Below, piece after piece: positions 8,980 to 16,861 of a stretch of DNA of 64,000 nt. Position 1 is the first letter of the stretch, and every line of letters starts with the position of its first letter. Origin of the DNA: Clostridium kluyveri DSM 555 (GTDB lineage Bacteria > Bacillota > Clostridia > Clostridiales > Clostridiaceae). The DNA is taken from the NCBI RefSeq assembly GCF_000016505.1, contig NC_009706.1, positions 3,100,001 through 3,164,000 of the forward strand. Reading direction: 5' to 3'. The position numbers and the translations under genes are program-made. The notes beneath the pieces were generated by a model that saw nothing but the letters and a program-made list of their open reading frames with translations, made no database searches and was not told the DNA's origin.

Positions 8980-10830
8980 ATGAATTTAGAAACTATAAAT
9001 GCCGATGTGGTTATTCTAGGTGGTGGAAGTGCTGGAACAATTGCAGCAATTAAGGCAAAAGAAAAAAATCCTGATGCTTCGGTAGTAGTGTTAGATAAAG
9101 GACCAATAGAAACTTCTGGAGCAATAGGGAGAGGAATGGATGCCCTTAATATTGTAGCATCCCCTGGATACTCTACACCAGAAAATGTCGTAGAGGCTCT
9201 AACCAAGGTTACCGAAGGCGTTTTAGATCAAGAAACAGCTTATGTACTTGGAGAAAAAAGTTTTCAGGTAATAAAAGATTTAGAAGATTATACAAAAAGA
9301 AAGCCTGGAGACTTATTTCCAATTGATGAAAATGGAAACTATAAAGTGAACTATCTTCATCCAGTAGATCATCCATTATATCTTGCAATGGATGGAGAGG
9401 ATATAAAAAGAGGACTAGCCAAAAGAGTTAGAGATTTAGGCGTTAAAGTTTTTGATTTTACACCAGCTGTAAAATTATTTACAACCGACGGAGAGGTTTC
9501 AGGTATACTTGCATTTAATATTCGCACAGGACAAAAATATCTAATAAAAACCCCTACAGTAATTATTACAGCAGGAGCAGCCGGTAAATTCGGATTGCCA
9601 AGAGATGGATATTTAAGTGGGTTATATGAATTTCCTGGAAATACAGGAGAAGGATTTTCACTAGCATATCAAGCTGGAGCTAAATTAATCAATCTAGAAT
9701 GCTTTCAAACTAACCTTTTAATGAAGGACTTTAATGGACCAGCCTGTGGATATGTTGTAATACCAAGAGGCGGCTATGGAGTAAACGCACTGGGTGAAAA
9801 ATATTGGACACACGGTTATTGGTCAGGAGATATGTTTTTAGCTGTTTGGCGTGAGTTTACGGAAGGAAGAGGTCCTGTGTATCTGAAGATGGATCATCTT
9901 CCAGAAGAAACAATAGAAGGACTGGAAAAAATTCTCTGGGGAACAGAAAGAACAACTCGAGGTTTGTTCCACGAACAAAGAGGAGAAGACTATAGAAGAT
10001 GGGATTCAGTAGAACAGGGAATGGAAGAAATCACTTTATGTAGTGGTCATAGTATGTCAGGAATAAAGGTGAATAAATATGCAGAAACCAGTATACCAGG
10101 ACTATATGCAGCTGGAGATTGTGCATCCGTTCCACATCAATATCTTACTGGAGCATTTGTATTTGGCAGCATAGCCGGTCAGCGTGCAGTAGAATATGCA
10201 AAGTCACATAAAACAAAAGAAATAAATGCAGATTTAAAAGAAGTTATTGAAGAAATAGAAAGTCCTATAAAATTAGAAGTTGGATTATCTGTTCAAGATG
10301 TTGAATATAAAATCAGATCTAAAATAAGCCAATACCTTACACCGCCAAAAAGTGATCCACTTATGAAAAAATTGCTCTGGTGGATCGATAGAATAAGAAG
10401 AGAGGATATACCTAGGATAAAAGTTGATGACTATCACAATCTCATAAAGGTTACTGAAGTTAAAAGCATTTTAGATTGTGCAGAAATGGCAGCAAAGGCT
10501 TCACTATATAGAACAGAAAGCAGATGGGGACTTGGCCATTATCGTTTAGCATATCCCAAAAGAGATAGTGAGTGGGATAACAAATGGGTAGTAATACAAA
10601 AAAATCAAGAAACTAAAGAAATGGCATTATCTAAGGAAACTGTTCCACCACATAAATGGAAATTTGAAGAAAGGTTGGAATACGAATATCCAGTATTTAA
10701 TTTAAATATAGGAAAGGGATATGTTCCTCCTGAAAATGATAATAGAGATTCTTGGATAGAAGAAAAGGTCAAAAGAGAAGGATTCATTATTCCTAAGAGA
10801 ATTATTCCAGGAGGTAAGGAAAATGAGTAA
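8980..10830 (+). CDS. AprA-like FAD flavoprotein (adenylylsulfate-reductase alpha family)
   Basis: Encodes 616 residues. The N-terminus has a Rossmann FAD motif (GGGSAGTIAAIKA) followed by ETSGAIGRGMDALN, closely like AprA. The C-terminal FAD segment reads GLYAAGDCASVPHQYLTGAFVFGSIAG. AprA with AprB reduces adenosine-5'-phosphosulfate to sulfite plus AMP, or works in reverse. The gene overlaps a ferredoxin gene by 8 bp and sits behind an SsuABC-type transporter. That context argues for assimilation of a sulfur oxyanion or sulfonate rather than dissimilatory sulfate respiration. The order is A then B, not the aprBA order of sulfate reducers. The precise substrate is an inference. Confidence 0.8.
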   Translation: MNLETINADVVILGGGSAGTIAAIKAKEKNPDASVVVLDKGPIETSGAIGRGMDALNIVASPGYSTPENVVEALTKVTEGVLDQETAYVLGEKSFQVIKDLEDYTKRKPGDLFPIDENGNYKVNYLHPVDHPLYLAMDGEDIKRGLAKRVRDLGVKVFDFTPAVKLFTTDGEVSGILAFNIRTGQKYLIKTPTVIITAGAAGKFGLPRDGYLSGLYEFPGNTGEGFSLAYQAGAKLINLECFQTNLLMKDFNGPACGYVVIPRGGYGVNALGEKYWTHGYWSGDMFLAVWREFTEGRGPVYLKMDHLPEETIEGLEKILWGTERTTRGLFHEQRGEDYRRWDSVEQGMEEITLCSGHSMSGIKVNKYAETSIPGLYAAGDCASVPHQYLTGAFVFGSIAGQRAVEYAKSHKTKEINADLKEVIEEIESPIKLEVGLSVQDVEYKIRSKISQYLTPPKSDPLMKKLLWWIDRIRREDIPRIKVDDYHNLIKVTEVKSILDCAEMAAKASLYRTESRWGLGHYRLAYPKRDSEWDNKWVVIQKNQETKEMALSKETVPPHKWKFEERLEYEYPVFNLNIGKGYVPPENDNRDSWIEEKVKREGFIIPKRIIPGGKENE

Positions 10831-11050
10831 AAACACTAAAAGGAGCTATCAATGGATAAGCTTTGATAAGGATAAGTGCATTTCATGTAATAAATGCGTT
10901 GATTATTGTCCCAGGGATGTTTTGAGACTTGAAGAAGATGGAATACCTTTCATGAAATATAAAGATGACTGCTGGTATTGTGATGTATGTTCATATATTT
11001 GTCCTAAAGGTGCTGTTAAATTAGAAGAAGTTCCATATTTAATCAAATAA
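10823..11050 (+). CDS. AprB-like 2[4Fe-4S] ferredoxin
   Basis: Encodes 75 residues with two cluster motifs, CISCNKCVDYCP and CWYCDVCSYICP, eight cysteines in all. GGAGGTAAGGAAA inside the end of the flavoprotein gene supplies the ribosome site, so translation is probably coupled. It should pass electrons to the AprA-like subunit. Dissimilatory AprB is about twice as long and has a C-terminal tail that wraps the alpha subunit; that tail is absent here. This is the last gene of the cluster. Confidence 0.88.
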   Translation: MSKNTKRSYQWISFDKDKCISCNKCVDYCPRDVLRLEEDGIPFMKYKDDCWYCDVCSYICPKGAVKLEEVPYLIK

Positions 11051-11071
11051 TAAAACCTATAAAAATAATGA

Positions 11072-11150
11072 ATTCCCCTCCCATTATATATGACGAATAA
11101 TTACCAAATAAATTGGCAAACTATAAAAAAATATATTTTAGGAGGGGAAT
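11072..11150 (+). promoter_or_regulatory. Long-range inverted repeat that can mask a ribosome site
   Basis: ATTCCCCTCC at 11072-11081 is perfectly complementary to GGAGGGGAAT at 11141-11150. The latter contains the ribosome site of the next gene (ATG at 11154). The 59-nt loop also has complementary TATATA tracts. If both arms are on one transcript, pairing would block translation. Confidence 0.55.
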
Positions 11151-11153
11151 AAA

Positions 11154-11771
11154 ATGTTAAAAAAGAATATTAAAATAATAGCTGCTCTAGCTATTTTAAC
11201 TTCATTAAATATTAATTGCATCACAGTTAATGCTTCATCATCTAAAAATGTATCTACAGTAAATGAAATCACCACACCATCAAAAAGTAATGATCATAAA
11301 CACTTAGATTACAAGTCCCGCCTTGATGAACTGGTAAAAAATAATGTCATAACTGCCCAGCAGGAAAATGCAGCACTGGACTTAATAAAATCAAATGATT
11401 TTCATAAATTTATGAAAAAAAATCATGAATGTTCAAAAAATAAATTAGACACTCTAGTGGAAAAAGGTACCTTAACCAAAGAACAGAAATCTTCCATAAA
11501 GAAAGTAATCTCCTCTTCCAAAAAGCAGGGAAAAAATTTTAGAAGTTCTATCAATAACGGATTGGATGGGTTAGTAAACAACGGAACCCTAACTAAAAAA
11601 CAAAAGACAGAAGTGGAAAATTTATTTCGTTCCTGTAGAAAAGAACGTATTGACAACCTAAATGCATTTTTCAAACAAAAATTTGATACTCTTGTAAAGA
11701 ACGGAACAATAACACAACAACAGGAAGAGGCCATAATCAAAAGTTTGATACCATTTAATCATAATTCGTAA
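11154..11771 (+). CDS. Small secreted protein with four helical repeats
   Basis: Encodes 205 residues with a signal peptide (MLKKNIKIIAALAIL..., cleavage near VNA-SSS). Four repeats of roughly 35-45 residues share the pattern LDxLVxxGTLTxxQ: LDELVKNNVITAQQ, LDTLVEKGTLTKEQ, LDGLVNNGTLTKKQ, FDTLVKNGTITQQQ. Such repeats occur in secreted clostridial proteins of unknown role. Lys, Asn and Gln are abundant; there is no membrane anchor after the signal. A strong GGAGGGG ribosome site precedes it, but its complement lies 60 bp upstream. No function is assigned. Confidence 0.75.
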   Translation: MLKKNIKIIAALAILTSLNINCITVNASSSKNVSTVNEITTPSKSNDHKHLDYKSRLDELVKNNVITAQQENAALDLIKSNDFHKFMKKNHECSKNKLDTLVEKGTLTKEQKSSIKKVISSSKKQGKNFRSSINNGLDGLVNNGTLTKKQKTEVENLFRSCRKERIDNLNAFFKQKFDTLVKNGTITQQQEEAIIKSLIPFNHNS

Positions 11772-11798
11772 TAATCTTTACTAGGGAGTTAGTCCCAT

Positions 11799-11838
11799 GG
11801 CCATCAATCTAAGTAGTAACAATGGTTGAGGCTTTTTT
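11799..11838 (+). terminator. Terminator after the secreted repeat protein
   Basis: GGCCATCAA and TTGAGGC form an imperfect stem with one bulged base, followed by six T at 11833-11838. Confidence 0.6.
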
Positions 11839-11922
11839 ATACACATTCATCAGGAGAAAAAGGAAAACAGATCAAACTATCTACTCTGTTTTCCAGCTTT
11901 ATTTAATTTCATTTTTATAAAT

Positions 11923-13305
11923 TTAATCTTGAATACCAGGGATACTCGGTAAAGCATCGAATCCCTTTTGAAGATCCTCATCCGTAGGGATATAATCAGA
12001 CATTTTATTTTCATTATACTGTATATATGCCTGCATATCAAAATAACCAGTTCCTGTAAGACCGAATAAAATTGTCTTTGCCTCTCCTGTTTCTTTACAT
12101 TTAAGTGCTTCATCGATAGCCACACGAATTGCATGGGAAGATTCTGGAGCAGGAAGTATTGTTTCATACTTTGCAAACAATGCAGCAGCATCAAATATCC
12201 TTGTTTGCTCTACAGCACGAGCTTCATCCATATATCCATCATGATAAAGCTTTGAAAGAATTGGACTCATGCCATGATAACGTAACCCACCTGCATGGTT
12301 AGCAGAAGGAATGAACTCACAACCTAATGTATACATCTTTGCCAGAGGAGTGATTTTTCCCGTATCGCAAAAATCATAGGCATATTTTCCTCTAGTAAGA
12401 GATGGACAAGAGGCAGGTTCAACTGCTATAAAATAAGGATTAGCTTTTTCAGTTAATTTATCCTGCATAAAAGGAGCAATAAGTCCACCAAGATTAGAGC
12501 CTCCACCGGCACAGCCTATGACTATATCAGGATAAGTATCAATTTTTTCCATAGCCGCTTTAGTTTCAAGACCAATAATCGATTGGTGAAGGAGAACTTG
12601 ATTAAGAACAGAGCCCAAAACATAGCGACAGTTTTCCGTTTTTACTGCATGTTCAATAGCTTCAGAAATAGCACATCCAAGACTGCCCCCTGTATTTGGA
12701 TTCTTAGCAAGAATAGCACGCCCAGCTTCGGTTGTATCTGATGGACTTGGAATAACTTTTGCTCCAAAGGTTTCCATAATTGCCTTTCGATAAGGCTTCT
12801 GCTGGGAAGATACCTTAACCATATAAACTGTTAAAGGTATTTCAAAGTATGCACAAGCTTCAGATAAAGCTGTGCCCCATTGACCAGCTCCAGTTTCTGT
12901 AGTAAGGGAAGTAATCCCTTGTTTCTTTGCATAATAAACCTGTGCTACAGCAGAATTCAGCTTATGGCTACCAGAAGTGTTATTTCCCTCAAACTTGTAA
13001 TAAATCTTTGCAGGTGTATCCAGCGCTTTTTCCAGATTATATGCTCGACAAAGAGGTGACGGACGATAGATTTTATAGAAATTAAGAACCTCCTCTGGAA
13101 TATCTACATATCTAGTTTTGTCGTCCATTTCTTGTTTTGCAAGTTCTTCACAGAATACAGCATATAAATCTTCAGCTTTTGCAGGTTTCATAGTGCCTGG
13201 ATTTATGTAAGGCTCATGTTGTTCTTTCATATCAGCCCTAAGATTATACCACTTACGTGGTATTTCCTCCTCTGACAAATAAACTCTATAAGGTACTTTA
13301 CTCAT
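11923..13305 (-). CDS. trpB: Tryptophan synthase beta chain, TrpB2 type
   Basis: Encodes 460 residues, longer than the roughly 400 of TrpB1, as expected for the TrpB2 class. The PLP-binding lysine is K115 in GNNTSGSHKLNSA, and the phosphate-binding GCAGGGSNLGG loop is present. The family condenses indole with serine to make tryptophan. No trpA or other trp gene is nearby, so the enzyme may salvage indole. A T-box leader with a TGG specifier precedes it, so charged tRNA-Trp should repress it; this independently supports a role in tryptophan supply. Confidence 0.92.
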   Translation of the reverse strand: MSKVPYRVYLSEEEIPRKWYNLRADMKEQHEPYINPGTMKPAKAEDLYAVFCEELAKQEMDDKTRYVDIPEEVLNFYKIYRPSPLCRAYNLEKALDTPAKIYYKFEGNNTSGSHKLNSAVAQVYYAKKQGITSLTTETGAGQWGTALSEACAYFEIPLTVYMVKVSSQQKPYRKAIMETFGAKVIPSPSDTTEAGRAILAKNPNTGGSLGCAISEAIEHAVKTENCRYVLGSVLNQVLLHQSIIGLETKAAMEKIDTYPDIVIGCAGGGSNLGGLIAPFMQDKLTEKANPYFIAVEPASCPSLTRGKYAYDFCDTGKITPLAKMYTLGCEFIPSANHAGGLRYHGMSPILSKLYHDGYMDEARAVEQTRIFDAAALFAKYETILPAPESSHAIRVAIDEALKCKETGEAKTILFGLTGTGYFDMQAYIQYNENKMSDYIPTDEDLQKGFDALPSIPGIQD

Positions 13306-13352
13306 TTAATTTTAACCCCCTTTTCAAATTTTACTTTAAAGAATATAAAAAA

Positions 13353-13600
13353 GCTCTTGTCCCTAGTAAAAGGGACAAGAGCTCATACTCCTGCGATACC
13401 ACCCAAATTGGTAAAAAATTACCCACTCTTTTCATATACATGATAATATATGCTCAATTTATAACGGGTAGAGTTTCCGTCAGTGCCTACTTGGAAAAGA
13501 TCCTTTCAGACTGCCTTCATAAGTCCATTCATCTAGATAAATGTTATCGCATTTCACCCAAGCTGCGACTCTCTAAAAAACATATAATTCTAGAATACTA
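13353..13600 (-). promoter_or_regulatory. T-box riboswitch with tryptophan specifier
   Basis: On the - strand the leader carries a distal loop GGGTGAAA and a specifier context GAA-TGG-AC (TGG at 13527-13525), then CCCGTTAT. The T-box TTGGGTGGTATCGCAGG (about 13390-13407) follows. Last is a 12-bp terminator stem at 13353-13384 (AGCTCTTGTCCC and its complement) with a T tail. TGG reads tRNA-Trp, which matches the downstream TrpB2 gene. Uncharged tRNA would stabilise the antiterminator. The 5' limit near 13600 is approximate. Confidence 0.93.
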
Positions 13601-13623
13601 TTCTTATTCATCAGTTTATTTAC

Positions 13624-13710
13624 TTATAATAAATAATAAATTAGAACTTTTAATTTGTCAATAAACTTTTCTGCTTTCTTAGTTAATTTTATATCATAGT
13701 TATTTCTCAT
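13624..13710 (-). pseudogene. Remnant of a RelE/ParE-like toxin
   Basis: An ATG at 13710, inside the last codons of the antitoxin gene, opens a 28-codon frame beginning MRNNYDIKLTKKAEKFIDKL. That is the usual start of RelE/ParE-superfamily toxins, which are about 85-90 residues long. The frame then runs into unrelated residues and a stop at 13624, next to the T-box leader. The toxin is therefore truncated and very likely inactive. The start overlap is typical of a toxin-antitoxin operon. Confidence 0.65.
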
Positions 13711-13954
13711 ATAAATTTAACTCTTCCATTATATTTTCTAAAGGAATAACTTCTTCTTTTGATTCTTTATATTGATCATATGATTTAATTTCTTCTTCAG
13801 TTGGTTCATCTTCCTCTATACATTCCCATCTTTTCTGCAAATTCTCACTCTTTTTTTGTTTTAAATATTCATAAAAGTCCAATACTTCTGCTAATATTTG
13901 CACATCATTTTCTTTATTCAATTTTTCTATTATTTTTTTAGCTAATGAACTCAT
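13700..13954 (-). CDS. Antitoxin-like protein (orphan)
   Basis: Encodes 84 residues, acidic and predicted helical: N-terminal LAKKIIEKLNKEND, then VLDFYEYLKQKKS, then an acidic tail ending EELNLYEK. Size, charge and layout suit antitoxins of RelBE/ParDE-type modules that wrap around a toxin. Its 3' end overlaps the start of a RelE-like toxin remnant by a few bases, the classical arrangement. As the toxin is broken, the antitoxin is now an orphan that might still protect against a related toxin or repress its own promoter. Confidence 0.7.
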   Translation of the reverse strand: MSSLAKKIIEKLNKENDVQILAEVLDFYEYLKQKKSENLQKRWECIEEDEPTEEEIKSYDQYKESKEEVIPLENIMEELNLYEK

Positions 13955-14180
13955 TTGATCACTTCCAGTTTAATTAATTTAATGATATTATATCATACAC
14001 ATTTTTTTAATAAAATACACCAGACTAAATCATCTTGTATTAATTACTGCAATATGTTACATAAAATGCGTCAAACTTTTTTGACTATTTAGCATATTAA
14101 AATAAAAATTACTATAGGAGCATACAAAATATTATCCCATAGTAATTTTAAAATAAAGATATCCTATTTATCTTCTAATT

Positions 14181-14837
14181 TTAAAGCCATAAATTAGCTT
14201 TAAATAATTTTCTTAAATTGTGAAGAGCTCTGTTCTTTCTGTAAACAGCTGTCCTATAAGCTATTTTCTTTTTTACCGCATATTCTTTTAAATTTTTACC
14301 TTTTATATAATACCAGATTATTATATTCTTATCTTTTGGTGAAAGTCTTTTTATAGCTTTTCCCAACTGTACTTGCTGCTGGTTTTTTATAAAATTTTCT
14401 TCAATATTTTCATTGGAAGGTATCATATCTATAAACAGCTTCCCTTCTGCATTACTGCTGTAAATACTGCAGCAGCTGACCTTTTTCACATTACTTCTTA
14501 TTTGATAATAAAAATTTTTGGTCACAGCTCCTTTGGCATATGCAGGAAAAGGATATTTTGAATTTAAATCATAACTATTAATAGATTTAATAAGAGATAC
14601 CCTTCCCTCCTGAAGCATGTCCTCCATAGTGTATCCATTTATATAAATGGATCTACATATATTTACAACCATTCCATTAAATCTCCTGCAGATTTCTTCT
14701 GCAGCACTAGAATCACCAATCTTTGCCCTTTCTAATAAAACTTCTAATTTAGATATTTTTAGTAAATCATAGTCTCTATATATTTCGATTTCATGGTGCT
14801 TATCTATCACGGCATCATTTTTGAAATCACATATCAT
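14181..14837 (-). CDS. Sigma-70 family RNA polymerase sigma factor
   Basis: Encodes 218 residues from the ATG at 14837, which follows TTAGAGGAGAATAGT; an in-frame ATG 45 bp upstream lacks a ribosome site. Region 2 is visible (NGYTMEDMLQEGRVSLIKSINSYD) and so is a region 4 helix-turn-helix (LSPKDKNIIIWYYIKGKNLKEYA). Region 3 is short. This is an alternative sigma factor of the small, ECF-like or YvrI-like kind. It is the last gene of a - strand series with DUF1659 and DUF2922 genes, a common clostridial neighbourhood. Its regulon is unknown; the cell-envelope genes nearby are natural candidates. Confidence 0.85.
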   Translation of the reverse strand: MICDFKNDAVIDKHHEIEIYRDYDLLKISKLEVLLERAKIGDSSAAEEICRRFNGMVVNICRSIYINGYTMEDMLQEGRVSLIKSINSYDLNSKYPFPAYAKGAVTKNFYYQIRSNVKKVSCCSIYSSNAEGKLFIDMIPSNENIEENFIKNQQQVQLGKAIKRLSPKDKNIIIWYYIKGKNLKEYAVKKKIAYRTAVYRKNRALHNLRKLFKANLWL

Positions 14838-14905
14838 ACTATTCTCCTCTAAATTCAAATTTATCTTGCAAGTTTTAAGCATTTTTTATCCAAGCACTGA
14901 AATTA

Positions 14906-15035
14906 GCTAACACCCTAACTTCTTCAAAGTGGGAAATAAGCGTGGATAACGCGCCTGGATAAATTATTCTAAGATTCAGGTGGAGAATAGCATTTCTTAT
15001 AAGCAAACTCCACCCAAGCCTAAGAATCACTTGAT
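14906..15035 (+). repeat. Structured dispersed element, copy 2
   Basis: Second copy of the element at 6053-6180, in the same orientation. The same blocks occur in order: GCTAACACCC...GTGGGAAATAAGC, GCGCCTGGATAA, a TTCAGGTGGAG / CTCCACCC hairpin around AGCATTTCTTATAAGC, and CCTAAGAATCACTTGAT. Paired changes in the arms suggest the hairpin matters. It lies between the DUF2922 and sigma-factor genes and is antisense to them. Confidence 0.7.
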
Positions 15036-15193
15036 TAAATATTGTATTACAAAATTACAATCTTCGTGTCAATTTTCTCTTTTAGAAAGATGGATCTACA
15101 TAAGTAAATCCACCTTATATCTAGTTCACAATGAATAACTTACAACTTTGAAAAACTTTTTATAGGAAAACCCCAACTAATTGTAAATTTAAA

Positions 15194-15412
15194 TTATTTC
15201 ACTTGAAGTTCTGTAGTTGAACTTTCTTCTATATGAGCTGAATCTATAGATTTCAAATCTCCACTTTTTGAAGTGAATATATTTTTTGCAATAATTGTCT
15301 CCATAGTGGTTTTCACTTCTTGCTCTGTTAAATTATCCTTTATATTTGAAACTCTTATAGAAGCCTTCTTACCTTCTTCAGTTAAGAAAGTCATAGTCAA
15401 TACTCTTGTCAT
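15194..15412 (-). CDS. DUF2922 family protein
   Basis: Encodes 72 residues from the ATG at 15412, the usual size of DUF2922 proteins. The start MTRVLTMTFLTEEGKKASIRV and the later segment LTEQEVKTTMETII match the family pattern of a small alpha/beta protein of unknown role. A weak GGGTGG ribosome site precedes the start. It pairs with the DUF1659 gene just upstream, as in many Clostridium and Bacillus genomes. Both are small and probably cytoplasmic. Confidence 0.8.
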   Translation of the reverse strand: MTRVLTMTFLTEEGKKASIRVSNIKDNLTEQEVKTTMETIIAKNIFTSKSGDLKSIDSAHIEESSTTELQVK

Positions 15413-15432
15413 ATTTTTCGCCACCCTTCTTT

Positions 15433-15528
15433 TTAATTCACAATGCACAATTCACGATTCACAATTGTAGATTTTCTGGAGGAAGATTCTAATTAATTGT
15501 GAATTTTTAATCGTAAGCTGTAAATTGT
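15433..15528. repeat. Dispersed AATTGTGAATTGTG-type repeat
   Basis: The stretch holds several copies of the word CACAATTCAC or its complement at both ends, around a TAGATTTTCTGGAGGAAGATTCTA core. Related copies occur near 19785, 20030, 20500, 25094 and 28618. Confidence 0.6.
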
Positions 15529-15753
15529 TTATCCGTTTGTTACTACACTTTCATCTTTTCTTACAATCTCCTCTATTGCCTTTCCTAGGAGGATCTCTAT
15601 TTCCCCTGTCACATCATAAATATCCTGGGAAGAAGCAGTTACCTTTATATTTGAAAAAGTTTGCCTTTTAATTATATCTTTTCCTTCAGAATCCAATCCA
15701 TCTTTATAACTTAATACTATAGAAGTTTCCAGTAAACTTGCATTAGCAGCCAT
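15529..15753 (-). CDS. DUF1659 family protein
   Basis: Encodes 74 residues with the family pattern: a first strand LETSIVLSYKDGLDSEGKDI and a middle FSNIKVTASSQDIYDV, then a helix with AIEEIVRKDES. AAAGGGGATGAATTCAA precedes the ATG. DUF1659 proteins are small, of unknown function, and regularly found beside DUF2922 and sigma-factor genes. A dispersed repeat separates it from the DUF2922 gene, so the pair has been spread apart here. Confidence 0.8.
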   Translation of the reverse strand: MAANASLLETSIVLSYKDGLDSEGKDIIKRQTFSNIKVTASSQDIYDVTGEIEILLGKAIEEIVRKDESVVTNG

Positions 15754-15858
15754 TTGAATTCATCCCCTTTCAAGTAGTACATATGCAGTCTTGGAAAAAC
15801 AGGCAAAAATAAAAAGGCAAAGATTTATAAATCACAACAAAATCTTTACCTTTTCACA

Positions 15859-16794
15859 TTAATTTTCTATCATACCCTGTAGTATATTTACTTGAGATGT
15901 ATCTACCTTTGAAAACACAGCAGTTTTTAATTCTAATTTTTCAGATTGAGATAACTTTCCGTAGGCGGCTCTCACATTACTCTCCTCTGGATAAGGATTA
16001 TAAGTAGAATCCCTCATATTTTCCACAACAGATATCATCTTTGACATAACGGTCTTTTGCGCCTCGGTACTCAAAGAATCTGAAGCCAAACTTAAACTAC
16101 TTACTACATGGTCAATTATCTGACTATCTTCCGATGAATTGCTTTTAAATGAATTTAATTCTCCTATAACACCTCTTATAGAGCTAAGTTTTCCTTTTAA
16201 TAAGTCTTCAATATTAAATTCTTTTTTTTCAAGTGTAACTAAAAGTTTTCCATTCTTTACCTCTATAGAAGTTATTGTTATAGGCAGTTCTTTCATATTG
16301 AGCATTATGGAATTTCCTTCAACATAGGCCCTGCTTTTTAGTTTTTCTCCTAACTTCTCCAAAACATATTTTTTAGGAAGAGTAATTTTACCTACTTTAA
16401 AATAATCTGGTGTATATTTTAATTCACTATTATTTACAGATATATTCCCCTGAGAATTTATAAGTACATTAAATCCCTTGTAACTCACAGGTATGTAAAA
16501 TCCAAAAGTTTTATCCTGAATATTACCTTCTATTGATTTTATGACCAAATCATCTTTTCTATATTCTTTAAAATAGAGGGCTATAATTTGATTCACTTCA
16601 TCCTCTGTAAGTTCTGCAGTAGAGCCTTCACTTTGTGCTTTGATTATCTTGTTAAAAAGCTCTGCTGAAAACTTATATTCAGAAGAACTATAACTAGACT
16701 TCCAAAAAATAAGTTTTGCAAAAATTGCTGCTGCCAGAATCAAAAGAACTATTACAATTAAAAATATTCCCTTTTTACTTCTCATAAATTTCAT
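15859..16794 (-). CDS. Membrane-anchored envelope protein of unknown function
   Basis: Encodes 311 residues: one N-terminal membrane helix (about 8-29), then a large extracytoplasmic part. The middle (about 85-205) alternates short strands in a pattern reminiscent of YpmS/DUF2140-like proteins, but I am not sure of that. The last 80 residues are helical and end LSQSEKLELKTAVFSKVDTSQVNILQ. A very similar ending occurs in the secreted protein at 47701-48336. Both genes lie next to SLAP-domain genes, which suggests a shared job at the S-layer or wall. AGGAGAAGG supports the start. Confidence 0.65.
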   Translation of the reverse strand: MKFMRSKKGIFLIVIVLLILAAAIFAKLIFWKSSYSSSEYKFSAELFNKIIKAQSEGSTAELTEDEVNQIIALYFKEYRKDDLVIKSIEGNIQDKTFGFYIPVSYKGFNVLINSQGNISVNNSELKYTPDYFKVGKITLPKKYVLEKLGEKLKSRAYVEGNSIMLNMKELPITITSIEVKNGKLLVTLEKKEFNIEDLLKGKLSSIRGVIGELNSFKSNSSEDSQIIDHVVSSLSLASDSLSTEAQKTVMSKMISVVENMRDSTYNPYPEESNVRAAYGKLSQSEKLELKTAVFSKVDTSQVNILQGMIEN

Positions 16795-16861
16795 AATATA
16801 CCTTCTCCTAAAAATTAAAAGTTATCCTGAAATAAAATTTCAAGATAACCTCTAATTAATT

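Noticed and set aside
11142-11771. LDxLVxxGTLTxxQ repeats as a cell-wall-binding domain
   Set aside because: The repeats lack the CWB2, SLH or LysM signatures; no wall-binding role can be claimed.
13257-13664. + strand open frame of 135 codons across the T-box
   Set aside because: It is the antisense of a clearly identified T-box leader and has no ribosome site or recognisable protein features.
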